Shown here: in pieces, positions 21,802 through 33,500 of the stretch
How the letters are laid out: each line of letters begins with the position of its first letter
How positions within the stretch are numbered: the first letter of the stretch is position 1
Assembly: GCA_047495785.1 (NCBI GenBank)
Contig: JBLDXI010000055.1
Location: 124,001-188,000, forward strand
Source of the DNA: Lepidodermella squamata
Lineage: Eukaryota > Gastrotricha
Direction: 5' to 3'
DNA: 64,000 bases
Notes under the pieces: generated by a model
Database searches by the model: none
The model's input: only the letters and a program-made list of their open reading frames with translations
Told to the model about the DNA's origin: nothing
Position numbers and translations under genes: made by a program

Positions 21802-24800
21802 TCACAACTCTGAAAATTCTAAAAATTATTAAAAAAGGATAGTAAATCTTTCCAAAGTCACAACTCACCCCAGTACGCCCTGAACTCGTCTTCGAAAGCG
21901 GAGTTTTCTTTTTCAGCTGTAATAAGGAAAAGCGTGTAGGAAATTGTTCAAAATGGAAATGAATAATATTACCTCTACCGTAGGCGATTACTGTGGGCAG
22001 GCCTTTACCCCGTTGCTCCGTCGCGCCAACAGTCAGGTAAAAGAAGGCTTTAATCTCGGTTTGAATGCCATTTTCGTTGATTTTCTTCGCCACATAGTCG
22101 TAAAGATAGAAGCCGCCGACATTCGACGTGTTCGAAATAATGGGAATGCCACCATCGACATTTACATCACTGTAATGGATACCTGAGAAGACAAACAATT
22201 AAAAGAGGCCCAACTTAATATCTTTTTTTTCAACAAACCGATGAAATCTGCCGGCTTTGCTTGGATCTGCGCCGAATACGGCACGTCGTAGACTACGCGG
22301 CCCTTGTCTAACAGACGCACCTTGTTGCTACCCACCAGCGCGTACTGATTGGTACCAACTTCGCGCCAAACGTCGAAAAATACCGACTGTCCGGTATCGA
22401 CTAAGCTAAAGAACTGAAAAATAGGTAAAGTTAATAACGACCGATGACGAATGACAAATAGACGAACCTCCCAACGCTTGATCCACATTTCGCAGCCGAA
22501 AATGAGATTTGTGAACAAATAAAGCGACGAGTCGAGCTGTGACCTAACGGCCTGCGCGTCTGAAATATTCGCCGTAGTACCAGCCAAACAGTCGTACATT
22601 GTCGACGAATCGACAACAGCCGTCACAGCCGCTAACCGCTTATCATTGCCACCGTCTTTGCCCCGCACGACAGGATTCTTCGCCAAATCAGTTTGGCCAA
22701 CTTTGACGTAGAATGTGTTGTACAACAACTTCGGATCGACTAGATCAACTGGCTTGTTGAGCGTCGCGAATGGAATGACGACAGCGCTTTCCGGTGTTTC
22801 GTCAACATTTTGATAGTGAATGCCGACCATGTAGCCCTGTTTTACCGGAATTTGATCAGCCTCATCGAGGTTGTAGATATTTTCGCCAACAAGCGGAGGA
22901 ACGATTCGGGTGGCTTTGATAAGCCGGAATGCGCCACCCTGTGGGCCATCAATTTTATCCCAAACCCCGAGGTAGACTGGTACGTTATTCCTCAGAGCGT
23001 AGTAGCGCCACGCCAACAACCTACCGGCGCATCGAAATTGCATATCGGTGAATACATTCAAGAAAGAAGACCGCACAGGCCATGATAGCGCGGAAGATGG
23101 GTTGATTAGCGGGGCAGCGTTGCAATTCACTGAATTTCAAAATATTCCTTAATTATGAGTTTTTAATATTTTGAATTAGACTCACGTTTGCAAACTGGCG
23201 GCTTAGACCAATGGGCAGTGTCGAGGCAAGTGATCGTGTCGGTTCCCGATAGAAAGTAGCCTGATTCGCACTGGTACTGCCACATCGCGCCTTGCCGAGT
23301 GTTGTTTACATTGGCGGAGCCGAAAGCTGGCGTTTTAATTGCATTAGCCATTCTTGGCGCTGGGCCGCAATCGACTATCCTCAAACCGGCTGGAAATAAA
23401 AGAATTTCAATTTAATTCCAGAAGAAATGGAACGAGGAAATTAAAATGAAGGGAAAACTTACTTGTCACTATTGCTCGAATTGCAGGAATTCGCCATTGA
23501 GGAATAGGATCGTTCTGAAACTCGATAATGCCATTAGGCATCGCCATGAGCTGCTGATTCGTGTATGGGTAAGTGTAACCGTCAAACAAATCATCGGTCG
23601 TATAAGGTCCAATATCGACATGGTCATAGTAAGAAAACACCATTTGCTGCTCATAGTTCGTCAGTGAATCGTAGGCAAATCCGACGACAAAGTCTTTGTA
23701 AACAGGTATCTGCTGGCCATCGGGGACTTCGTACGTCTGCTTACCAGCTTTGTTGATCGAAATCACGTTGTAACCCGTCATTCGGTACTTTTTAGGGCCA
23801 AGCGGTTCCCAGACACTAAGGAAAACGCGAATAGGCAGCTTTGTTCTGGAATAAAATTCCCAAGAGCTGATAACACCTTCACAGGTGAATTTCATCGATG
23901 TGAATAAATTAAAGAGGCTAGTAGCGAATGGTGGCTTTTCAGGCCGGACAGGATAGCCCGCTTCACAAATCGTTTTTGGAAGACAGGCGGGTGGTAGAGG
24001 CCACGAACCACTAGTGCAACGAGTAGCTGTTGATTGGTCAGGTGCCGACATGTAACGAGGGGCGCAAACGTAAAATGCAACTCCCGACTGAACCGTGTAA
24101 TTGCCGAAGAGAGTCGGAGGAGGAGGCGAGTCACATCCAGTCAGCTCTATGAAAGAGCAAGTTATTAAGCACGCCTCAATTCAAATGATTATGGAAACAT
24201 ACTTCGCGCGAAGGCTACTAAGGCAGGGAGACGGGTTTCTGCAGCATCATCCGACGTAAACGAGACATAGAAATTTCGCGAAATTTCATCACTGAGCTCC
24301 TTGTGGTTGGAAATCTTAAAAGAAAACGAGAAATGTTACGCTACTTCTATGTTTTCCCTCAAAATTAATACTTTTTGCAAGAAGCCCGGTGAAACGTCGG
24401 AAGAAACTGCTGGAAGACTCTCACGGTCCGAATACTTGAACAGTGGCACGACACCATCGCCAATATTCGTGTAGTAGTGGATTCCGATAAAATCTCCAGC
24501 TCGCACTTTGATGCGCTCCTCGGGTGGGACATCTACAACGTTCTGAGGTAAAAAGGGCATTTTCAAAATATTTCAGGTGTTTCAGATCAATTGAGCGAAC
24601 CTTTCCAACACGCCGCGCGACAACCTTATTGCTTCCAACTAGTTCGTACATATTAACGAGGACTTTACGCCAAACGTCAAAGTAGACAACGGTGGCGTCA
24701 TCCAAGCGGGAAAAATATTCCCACTGTCCGATTTCACCGTCACATTCGAACTTCATCGATGGGAATGCTACAAGCCGTTTATCTGGACTATTGTCTGGAT

Positions 24801-26605
24801 TATCAACAGCACTTGTCCCAGCTTGGCAGTCACGTACGATTTCTAAAGAAATTAGTTTTAAAATGGAATGGCTCTAATGTTGGTTACCAAAACTCACGTG
24901 TACAAAGTGGGGGCAGTGACCAAACAGCATTTTCCTTGCACGTAATTTTTGGATCGCCTATCATCGCGAAACTTGGAAAGCATGTGTAGGTGACCTTCGA
25001 CCCAATAAAGCTTGCACCCTGATAATCGTTAATTGCAAACTGAACGCTGGGAGGGGGACCACAGGAACTTGCAGCCATTCGACGGCATTCAGGAGGATCG
25101 GGAGACCAAACGCCAGTCACGTCACAAGTTATCGATGAATTTCCTACCAACAAATAGCCAGCTCGGCATAGGTAAACTCGCGAGGCCCCCGTTTCAAGGC
25201 CTTCGCCGATCATATCGGCGTTGGCAATAATCGGCGGTGGTTTGCAATCAATTGAATCAGGCATTCCTGGAATTACAGCGGTTATAATGATATGCAGTTC
25301 GATTTCATGCGGAAATTTCTTACGTTTGACGTAGGCGCGAATATTCAACATTCGTTTTTGCCGCACAGAAGAGAATTGCACCTCATTTATTTGCTCCATA
25401 GCCTTCTGAATTTGATTTCTTTAAGCCGAAAAATATAAATTATTGCTTCAAGTTTCAGGGAAAATCACTCACCTGTACAAGGGCAACACGTAGCAGTTGA
25501 AATAATTCGTCTTGTTTGTGTCTCCCGGGCCTGGAGTTTTGTAAGGAATAACTCCGTTTTGATCTGGTCTCTCGTAGTAAACACCCACAACATCGCCCCG
25601 AGAAGCCTTGATTTGATCTTCAAGTGGTACCGTTGCAGTATTTAGGCCCTTCTGAGTTGCCAGCAATTTGTTGCTCCCCACCAAAACGTATCGATTATCA
25701 CCGATTTTTCTCCACACTCCGAGATAAAATACTGAATTATCAGCTACGTATGAGTAATAATCCCATCGAATGATATTCCCTGAGCACATGAACATCTGAT
25801 CGCTGCAAATAGTTGATGCTGTGTCCGGTTTCGGCCAGTCTTGATCTACTGGACCATCGCCGGGCGAGGCACAGTCGTAATTTGATGGGCCTATTCAAAA
25901 TCGAAAGGAATTTTGCATTTTTCTAGCATTCATTTCATCGAAAACTTACTAATTTTTGCAACGAGATCGTAAATACGCTTAACAACTATTACTTCGGACT
26001 TTAAGAAGCCTGCTGTTTTCATTTGCTCTTCAATTTGAGCACGAGACGCGGGAAAACTGAGGCAGTCGAAGAAATCAGTAATCGGCACTGTGACTAAATC
26101 TTGAGGAAGGCCGAACGGAACAACCCCGCCGCCTTTCAAGTTTTCATAATAAACTCCGATAAAATCACCAGCCTGGACCTCGATTTGGTCGCTGGCTGGT
26201 ACGTCGTACATAACCCGGCCGATTTGCGTCGCCTTGATCGTGTTATTCCCGATCAGCACAAATTTGTTAGGTGACATTTGCCGCCAAACGCTGAAGTACA
26301 CGATAGTACCATCGTCGAGAGCCGAGTAATATACCCATCGAACGAGCCGGCCGCCACATTCGAACTGGGCTGTTACACATACGTTAGCCCAGTTGCCTAT
26401 CCTTGTATGCCGATAATCCGCCAATGTTCGCCCAGCGTCACAACGCGTACCCGTGTTCGGTTGATCCGCGGCATTGATAAAAGCGACTAAATTCGTAATT
26501 TTTCGAAATTTTTCAAGCTAATCAGTCATTTGAGAAACACTTACCGAAACGAATTAGCAGTACTAGTAGCTCTAAACCACCGATTCCAAGAGTTAATCTC
26601 TTCAT
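21802..26605 (-). CDS. secreted multidomain protein: six unnamed beta-rich modules and four sushi (CCP) domains
   Basis: Fifteen exons (26605-26545, 26486-25950, 25890-25473, 25418-25324, 25266-24898, 24842-24601, 24542-24372, 24314-24203, 24146-23463, 23389-23186, 23129-22468, 22413-22239, 22182-21979, 21916-21869, 21818-21802) keep one frame for 1,332 residues. A signal peptide (MKRLTLGIGGLELLVLL) opens it; no membrane anchor closes it. A module of about 85 residues recurs six times: F.C.G....W.YYS......V.F.VWR......LVGSNK.......G+....VP...I....GD.IG.+Y.....VVPF. Four CCP domains (four Cys, W, PP.C) lie between: two in exon 5, one in exon 9, one in exon 10. Two stretches of about 100 residues after modules 1 and 5 are unassigned. 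CCP domains usually bind proteins or glycans, so an extracellular recognition or cuticle/immune role is possible, but this is inference. The last 17-nt exon is weakly supported. Confidence 0.8.
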
Positions 26606-27681
26606 TTAGTTCAAATAAGCATAAATATTGTTCGATTTCGCGCAAAAAATTGCGAGCACCACTACTGGTAAACAAAAAATCGGTAAAAAGCACTGAAAAA
26701 AATTAAAACATAAATATCACAAATTTAGTAAACGAAATTCTAGAAAAGTACATAACGCTTTAGTGGCATAGAGACGCCTCTGTGAGTAAATATACAGGCA
26801 TTTAACGCTGTCTTGGCAAATAAATAGAGACATCAATTTCTGAAGTTTGGGTGTGGGTGGCCTGAGAGCACACAACGAGAGCGTGTTTCAGGGTGGATTG
26901 GCAAAATCTAAAATCTCAAGTCATAGTACAGACCCAAGCAATTTTCAGGTGCAAACTTTAGGATAACAGACGACCGTGCGTAAATGGCAGCAGCCGAGGA
27001 CAAATTACGACGTGTCGAGAGTTTGCTCAGGTAAACGTATTTTATTCACTCACGCCTTGGTATGTATTTTATATTAATGTATTACCATCAATTTCCTAGC
27101 CTGTCGACCGCCACTGTAGGAGGCGGATCAGTGTTGTTACCGGTGTAATATTATCGTAATTCGCATCTTGTATTGCGGTAAAATGTCGGCAGACAACAAT
27201 AACAATAACAAGGTAATATAGGCAAACACGGGAGCGCGCGCGCCTCGACAAATGTTTGCTTGTTTTGCGCGCCGTTGTCACCTGTACCAAATAACACGCG
27301 CACCAGTCAGTCGTCTGCTGAGGACACGCCGTTGAAATTTCTGGTATAACAACAGAACGCGGAAGGTGCTGCTATATATTATCGGCAAACGTCCAGACAT
27401 GAGATACCCAGAACCCTTTCAAACACTCTCGCCCTTTTTAACAAAAGCGGGACGCGTTCTGCACGCGCCGCCGATACGATATAATAGTATCGCAAACTTT
27501 ATTCTTTAATTTCATTCGTACATATAGTATCCATTTGGTACCGTCAAACAACGCTGTGCGGCAGCATTAAGAGTATAAAATAGGTAGGAGACAGACGCGT
27601 TTTGCAGCGCCAAACAAGAACAATAGGCACAACTAGTCGTCTTTCAGTAGTCAATTTCACCAGGAAGTTCAACGCCAGTTT
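26606..27681. other. intergenic, no gene recognised
   Basis: 1.08 kb between the start of the sushi protein gene (-) and the end of the AAA ATPase gene (-). It holds the promoter region of the sushi protein and a short alternating GCGCGCGCG run near 27234. No coding signal found. Confidence 0.5.
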
Positions 27682-29373
27682 TCATTCACCATTCAGACCG
27701 AACTTATCTGTGAATTCGTCAAAACGGGCAATTAGCTCTTTCGAAACGGTCGGTTTTGCCAACGCCAGTGCTGTTCGAAAATTGCTCATATCCGGGGGTC
27801 GGGGTGCAACGAGGTTTGGGGGTAGATTGGATACGGAACATTCAACAACATCTTCGCCAAACCCAACCTCGCACGGGGTCCAAAATCCTCTTCCTTGGTA
27901 AAAACAAATCGGCTCAAAAAGCGAAAAATATAATTCAACTTACTATTATCGAAAAACCAATGCTTTGAGGATTCAACCTCTGCTATTTTCTGGAAGAAAG
28001 CATCTTGAACGAAGGTTATAATATCATGAGGGGTGAAGCCTTCAGTGCCAGAAACAAGTTCATTGATGTCTTCATCGCTCAAATCAGCTCCAATTAGCTT
28101 AGATTGAGATTTTAGCAGATTTAGCCTTCCTTCGCTAAAAAATCCGAAAATCGTAATAAAAAAGAATAAATTCTGCACCAAGTACCTGTTGGGCAGGGGA
28201 ATGTATATCCGCTTCTGAAATCTGCGCATTATTCCAACGTCGATTTCCCAAGGTAGATTCGTAGCGCAAATAAAAGCAACAGGTGGTTCTGCGGACGAGC
28301 GTCGCTCCAGTTGTGACAATTGAACTAGGAGCTCAGTTTTCAAGCGCCGATTGTGTTCCTCTTCGGTCGACGAGCGCGATCGCGCCAAACTGTCGATTTC
28401 GTCAATGAAAATGACCTAAAAACGGTTTAGAAAGTGAGTATTGTTATGAGAAAATCTTACTGATGGAGACTTGAGGTTACTGGCGCATGCAAATAATTCT
28501 TTGATGAATTTCTCGCTTTCGCCCAGCATACAACTAACAATATCAGAGCTCGAAATTGAGAAGAAAATTGACTGCAATTCTGACGCAAGAGCTCTTGCCA
28601 GCTCGGTTTTGCCCGTACCAGGAGGTCCGTAAAGTAAAATGCGAGTCAAAGGTCTGATCGAAACCCCGGCAAAGAGGTTCGGCAAGCTTAGAGGCATAAT
28701 CAAAGATTGACGAATGATTTGCTTGGCACCATTTAAACCTGGAAAGGCCAATCCTGCAATCCTGTGAAACAGTAACAAACCAATGAAAACTTACCAACTA
28801 TTTTCCCAAACTCAGAGTCGTTGTTATCTGGAGATATTATAGTTGATTCGACCAAAAGCCGCCGTTTTTGAGTATCTGATGCAACATTAAACGCTGAGCC
28901 ATCACTGCACAAAGACAGTCCTGAATCCATGGGCGAAGCCGTCATGTCGCTTTTCGCTTCAGAGAGTGTCATGTATGCAGTATTCAGTTCCTTGAGCAAT
29001 TCGATCATCATATTGTGCAAAGCATCCAATGCGTTCCGATACATGGCCAGCTAAAAACGGAATTATGGCAAACATCAAGTGTGTGATAATGAAAACCTTG
29101 TTTATAATGATTGAGGTTGCGTTGTTCATGCTATCAAGAGTAACTCGATCAAGAGTTTCGCTGAGTTGCAAGAATGTTTCGGCTCTCTTGGCGTCTAGCT
29201 CATGTTGATCGATTTCGATAGAGCCAGAAAGGGACAGCATGTGCACCAATACTTCGCTAACTTCGTTCAAGCTAAAATTAAAACAATGATTAATAAAAAC
29301 CACGAGGGGAAAGTATGGGTGACAACCTCTCTATCAATCTATCAATATTGGGGCAAGCAGCTCCCGATGCCAT
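27682..29373 (-). CDS. AAA ATPase of the VPS4/katanin (meiotic) clade
   Basis: Seven exons (29373-29327, 29271-29097, 29050-28795, 28753-28461, 28415-28186, 28134-27944, 27893-27682) give 467 residues. Walker A GPPGTGKT, Walker B VIFIDEID, ATNLPWEIDVGIMRRF (sensor 1 and arginine finger region), and the C-terminal helix FRTALALAKPTVSKELIARF.EFTDKFG, as in VPS4 and katanin p60. Pore loop 1 reads SCMLGESE where the clade normally has KWxGESE, so the tryptophan that grips substrate is missing. The first 160 residues are helical and Ser-rich; an MIT domain could be hidden around residues 75-105 but is not obvious. The first exon is chosen from frame and an acceptor (TACTAAG) just before the ATG and is less certain. 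Likely role: ESCRT-III or microtubule remodelling. Confidence 0.8.
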
Positions 29374-29503
29374 TGACACAGTCTTAGTAAATACCTAATG
29401 AAAAGGACGAATGACTCTAATTGTTAATCTCAATCAAAACAAGTTTAGCGTTGAATCAACAGCTGATCAAAGTTTACAGTCATCCTATTTGTGTTGTTGT
29501 ATT

Positions 29504-29737
29504 TCATTCAGGTTTCTGCTGCAGCTTATGGAGCAATATATCGCTGTCAGCTTCGATCTTTTTCAGTGATTCTCGAGTTTTGGCGTCAAAGACAGCAACA
29601 ACTTCGTAGCGGGCACAAGCGGCTCGAAGGCGCAAAGTTTGAAGCTTGTCGAGTAGGTCATGCGCATCGTTCATCACGGTGTCAAGGGATTGGACAGTTC
29701 CAAGAAAGAAAGGATCGTCCTCCATTGATGAAGCCAT
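29504..29737 (-). CDS. small unknown helical protein
   Basis: A 77-residue frame starting MASSMEDDPFFLG, preceded by a TACTTCAG acceptor 10 nt before the ATG and ending 130 nt upstream of the AAA ATPase start on the same strand. The frame is open further up to 29917, so extra exons may exist. The residue pattern (leucine spacing, LLDKLQTLRLRAA, LKKIEADSDILLHKL) predicts a coiled coil; the DPFF start recalls syntaxin-6-like N-termini, but the rest is too short to claim that. I do not recognise the family. It could also be an upstream exon of a longer transcript. Confidence 0.4.
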   Translation of the reverse strand: MASSMEDDPFFLGTVQSLDTVMNDAHDLLDKLQTLRLRAACARYEVVAVFDAKTRESLKKIEADSDILLHKLQQKPE

Positions 29738-30065
29738 TGTGCAGTACCCTGAAGTATCAGAACTAACTAATATTTCCCTATAATTCAAACATTTTAAAAT
29801 ACGGCAATGCCTAACGGCAATCCTCAAGCCAAAAGCCAATTCATCTAAAATTGCGCAAAGAGAGATAAAAGATGAAAATTCCACAGGTATTCCACTCGCA
29901 ATAAACTCTCGTTTCAATTTTCATTTATCTGTTTGATTTTCGATGTTATAATCAAGGATCTGAGCTTCGAACAAATTCTATTAAGGAACTCTTGACTCTT
30001 GACAGCTCCTGGTTCCTTGGTTCTTGGTTTAAACGAACCCTTTCTGCCAACCCTCCTAAAACTTT

Positions 30066-30220
30066 GGGATGGATGGATGGATGGATGTTAGACCCTGACA
30101 CCATTTCTGGTGATTTAACAGGGCTTGGGATGATAAGTTATGCCTGTCACCGATAATTCGATGTTAGGCGCAGAGATGGCACAATGGCACTTGGGGATCC
30201 CCCAAGCTGAGAGATACATT
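30066..30220 (-). repeat. possible retroposon 3' end with (ATCC)n tail
   Basis: Five GGAT units at 30067-30086 abut a block of about 130 nt that is GC-richer than its surroundings. Read on the minus strand the block ends in (CATC)n, the kind of short tandem tail that non-LTR elements of RTE/CR1 type leave. No reverse transcriptase frame is present here. Confidence 0.35.
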
Positions 30221-30594
30221 TTTAAAAATACCGCCAATTAAAATAACTTATCACATTTTTGTAGATATGTCTGCTATGTTTATTTGTTATTAAATTATGT
30301 TTAAAATATGTGAAATATTTGGCGCGTTTTCAAAGGTCAGTTAGCGCTGCGCGAACCAAGATGAAAGTCCAGCGTTTTTTCCTTTTGCCGTTGTCTCTGA
30401 ATCTCAGATCATCCTCCTTTCCTCATGCTGCACGCTGATCGCGGCTGTGTAAATCTTTGGAATAATATATTTCACTTCATGTCAGTCATTATGTTTAGTA
30501 AATATGGACAGGCAAAGTCTCAAGTCTTTGGACATAAAACTCCTTAACTCTGGACATATGCGGTTATACCCTGGTTACCAAGCATAATCTCCCA

Positions 30595-30609
30595 CCCCCC
30601 CCCCCCCCC
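30595..30609. repeat. poly(C) run
   Basis: Fifteen consecutive C, preceded by CCCA. A homopolymer this long is also a likely place for sequencing-length error. Confidence 0.8.
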
Positions 30610-31352
30610 ACCTACTGTCTTTTCGCGTTCGAAAAATTCTATTTTAATTTAGCGCTCTTTCGTAGTGCTTAGCTTTGATCTGGGCGATGCTCTTGTCTCT
30701 TGTCATGAAGATATTTCCGATTTTTGCTAAGAAAGCTTTTACACTGGCAATAATGCAAGATTCATGGCTGTCTTCTGATTGATGTCAAGACAATCAATGA
30801 ATTTTTCAATTGTAGCAAGACAAATTGTAATTGGCTAATTCATTTTCTTTTTTTGTACCTCCGATCAGCTTTATTTTTCAGATCATGGCCGATGTAGAGA
30901 AATTTATGTGGGTGAAGTTTTACATTGAGTTGAATTTAACATAATTTTAAAACTTCGCTAGTATGCAAACTTGAGTTTATAAATTCTGCCCGATCCGAAA
31001 TATGCTTAATTGGTCAAGAGCATTCATACATCAGAAGAAACGAATGATAAAAATCCTTACTATTAGCTTAGTTAACAATGAACGAAACTACTATGAACAA
31101 TATACTGGAATAAGCAAACCATAATAGCGCCGTCAAATGATCATAGAAAAACAAAAAACCTATAGCTAGTGTTACTTGAGAGCGTCATTGACGACCATGC
31201 GAATATAACCATTTACATTCTTATCTTATTCTAAATACGTGGCCAATATAATCGGGAGTTGATATTCATTCAACATCCATATATTTTTTCTAATTTTACG
31301 TTCTCATAAATATACGTTCAAGTTTGCGTTTTTTTATAGTTTTGCTGCAGAA

Positions 31353-32807
31353 ATGATTTACCTGCAAAAAATATTTGCTCGGCTACTTACGGTGATCTTT
31401 GTCATCAATATGCTGACGACTTCCGCGTTGTTTGTCATGCTCATGTTTTTCGGGCAATTTGTTTTATCAAAACGAGCTTCTCAAATTTTAAGTTGCCGTG
31501 TTGCGTGGATGATGGGCAATCGTGAGATCAACTTTTTTGTATGCATTCAAATACTTAATTTCCCATTCCAGTCATGGTTTTCATTGGAGGCTGGCTTGGA
31601 AACGCCAAGCTCATCTTGTACGGTAAAGCTTCTGATTACAAGCGATTTAGCGAAGGAAATTATATCGTCAACATGAACCATCGATACGAGTGAGCTCAAT
31701 GCTTTTTCTGAATGCTACGGATTAATAATATCGTCTAATTGTAGACTTGATTTCTTCTCAGCTTGGTACATGGGAGCTGTCACTGATATTCTAATAGTAA
31801 TTTTCTAATCTATCATTTTTCTGATCAAATCAATGTCATTTCACAGGGGGCCAAAGTTTGCCTGAAAGAGGAACTTCGTCGTGTCCCCATCCTCGGAAAA
31901 GTTTGGGAAGGAATGGGATTCATATATCTTCAACGAGATTGGACGAAGGATAAATTGAACTTGGAAAGATACTGCTCCGTGCTGAATGATTATGTCTACA
32001 AATACGTGGTGCTCATATTCTGTGAGGGTACCAGGTTTACAGAGGCCAAACTTGCGAGCAGCAACGAATTTGCAAAACAGCATGGCATCAAAGAGCTGAA
32101 AAATCACTTGGTTCCTCGCACACGAGGCTTTCTTCACATTTTGCGGTCTCTTCGCCCGTCCTTGAACGGTTTCTACGATATCACAATGCGTCTGGAAGGA
32201 GCTAAGGCTTCTTTGCTGAATTTGATGCTCGGAAAAGAGATGACCATACACTGCCATGCGAGGTAATATTAGTGCCATTTCTTATTTGATAACCGATGAC
32301 AAATATAATTATGTGAAGGACTTTCGAAATCGGCGAAATTCCCGATGACGACGAGAAGTGCACCAAATGGCTCTACAAATTGTATGAAGAAAAAGTAATA
32401 GCGATTCTTTTCCCCACTTCTTAGGCTGAGGTTACTGATTTTTTCTAGGACGAGCTTGTTGACAGTTTCCTGAAGAACGGCTATTTTCCTGGAGAAAAAA
32501 TGCCTAGGGACCCGCCATTTTCTGGGCTGGTGCTTTCTCTATGTTTCCTCTTTTTCTACACGCTGCCAGTCTTGTACGCCATTCTGTCTGCCATCCTTAG
32601 CCTTCCGACAACAGCGCTGTACGTCACGGCGGCTGGCCTATCAATTAGTAATTTTGATTTGTTGAATTATTTAGTTTTAATAATTTGGAAATTCCAGCCG
32701 TTTCCCTGGTTTGCTACAAGATTTACGGTTACAGCAGACTGAGTAAAGCTTCAAGTTACGGCCTGAGTTCACCGCCGAAAAAAGCCGAGCAGACGAAAAG
32801 TCAATGA
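31353..32807 (+). CDS. 1-acylglycerol-3-phosphate acyltransferase (AGPAT3/4/5-like)
   Basis: Seven exons, 31353-31521, 31572-31689, 31745-31796, 31847-32262, 32319-32394, 32449-32647 and 32698-32807, give 379 residues, close to vertebrate AGPAT3/4. Motif I is NHRYELD (HxxxxD), split by an intron; motif III is EGTRFT; the block LKNHLVPRTRGF is characteristic of the AGPAT3/4/5 subgroup. An N-terminal hydrophobic segment and a C-terminal pair (about 295-345) anchor it in the ER membrane. It adds a second acyl chain to lysophosphatidic acid in phospholipid synthesis. The first donor is CAATC/GTGAGAT rather than the later TTT/GTATGC, because only that keeps frame. A CTGCAG acceptor sits 2 nt before the ATG. 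Confidence 0.9.
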
Positions 32808-33500
32808 GTCCTATATTGGTCCTGCACCATACGGGAAATCAACGAGAGACAACAGTAGATGATTCTCTTTTACACATGTGCATCACTCCATTTAGAAAAT
32901 TCATCTTTTGAGCTTGTATATTTAATTATATGAATTCGTGATACATTGTCTATTATGGTTTCGGGTACAAATCAATTAACTGCTCTTCAAATTTATGCTG
33001 ATATAAAATCCACAGTCTTGGCAACTCCATATTGCTTCATTCGAGAAATTATGTGTCAATTGCTTATGCATTAATTGTTTTTGTTGTGCCTTGAAATGCG
33101 CTGGAATCGAGTCAGCTTTTTGTTGTTTCCCCATAATGTTATCAAAGTATTTTTTCGGAGAAGAGAATTAATAATCTCGACAAATGAGGGACGATTTATT
33201 TAAGAACTACTTACTCGACACTACACACTGTGCCGATTGTGTCGACAGGCAAACGTCGGTAAATTAATAAAAAGCGAGAGATTTGATATTTGTTATTGCC
33301 ATTAATTTATTCACCACAACATACGCGAGAAGACGGTCAAAACGGTTTGGAAAGAATAACGGAAGCTACTGGTAAATTTCACAAAAAAATCATCACAGGT
33401 GAGTTGTCAAGAGTGAAAAAATATAAAAAATAAAATTTCCGCAAATACGGCCCAACAGTCACAGAGGTGAAAATTAGTTTTGTGTCCGCGATGCAAGTGT
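32808..33500. other. convergent spacer
   Basis: 693 nt between the 3' ends of the acyltransferase (+) and ECT2L-like (-) genes. AT-rich, nothing supported. Confidence 0.5.

Larger units (their letters stand above)
29738..31352. other. intergenic, with simple repeats and a possible retroposon tail
   Basis: 1.6 kb between divergent genes. It holds the GGAT repeat and adjoining GC-richer block at 30066-30220 and a run of 15 C at 30595-30609. No coding frame supported. Confidence 0.5.

Noticed and set aside
31841-32278. 145-residue frame antisense to the acyltransferase
   Set aside because: A shadow of the conserved 416-nt exon on the other strand.
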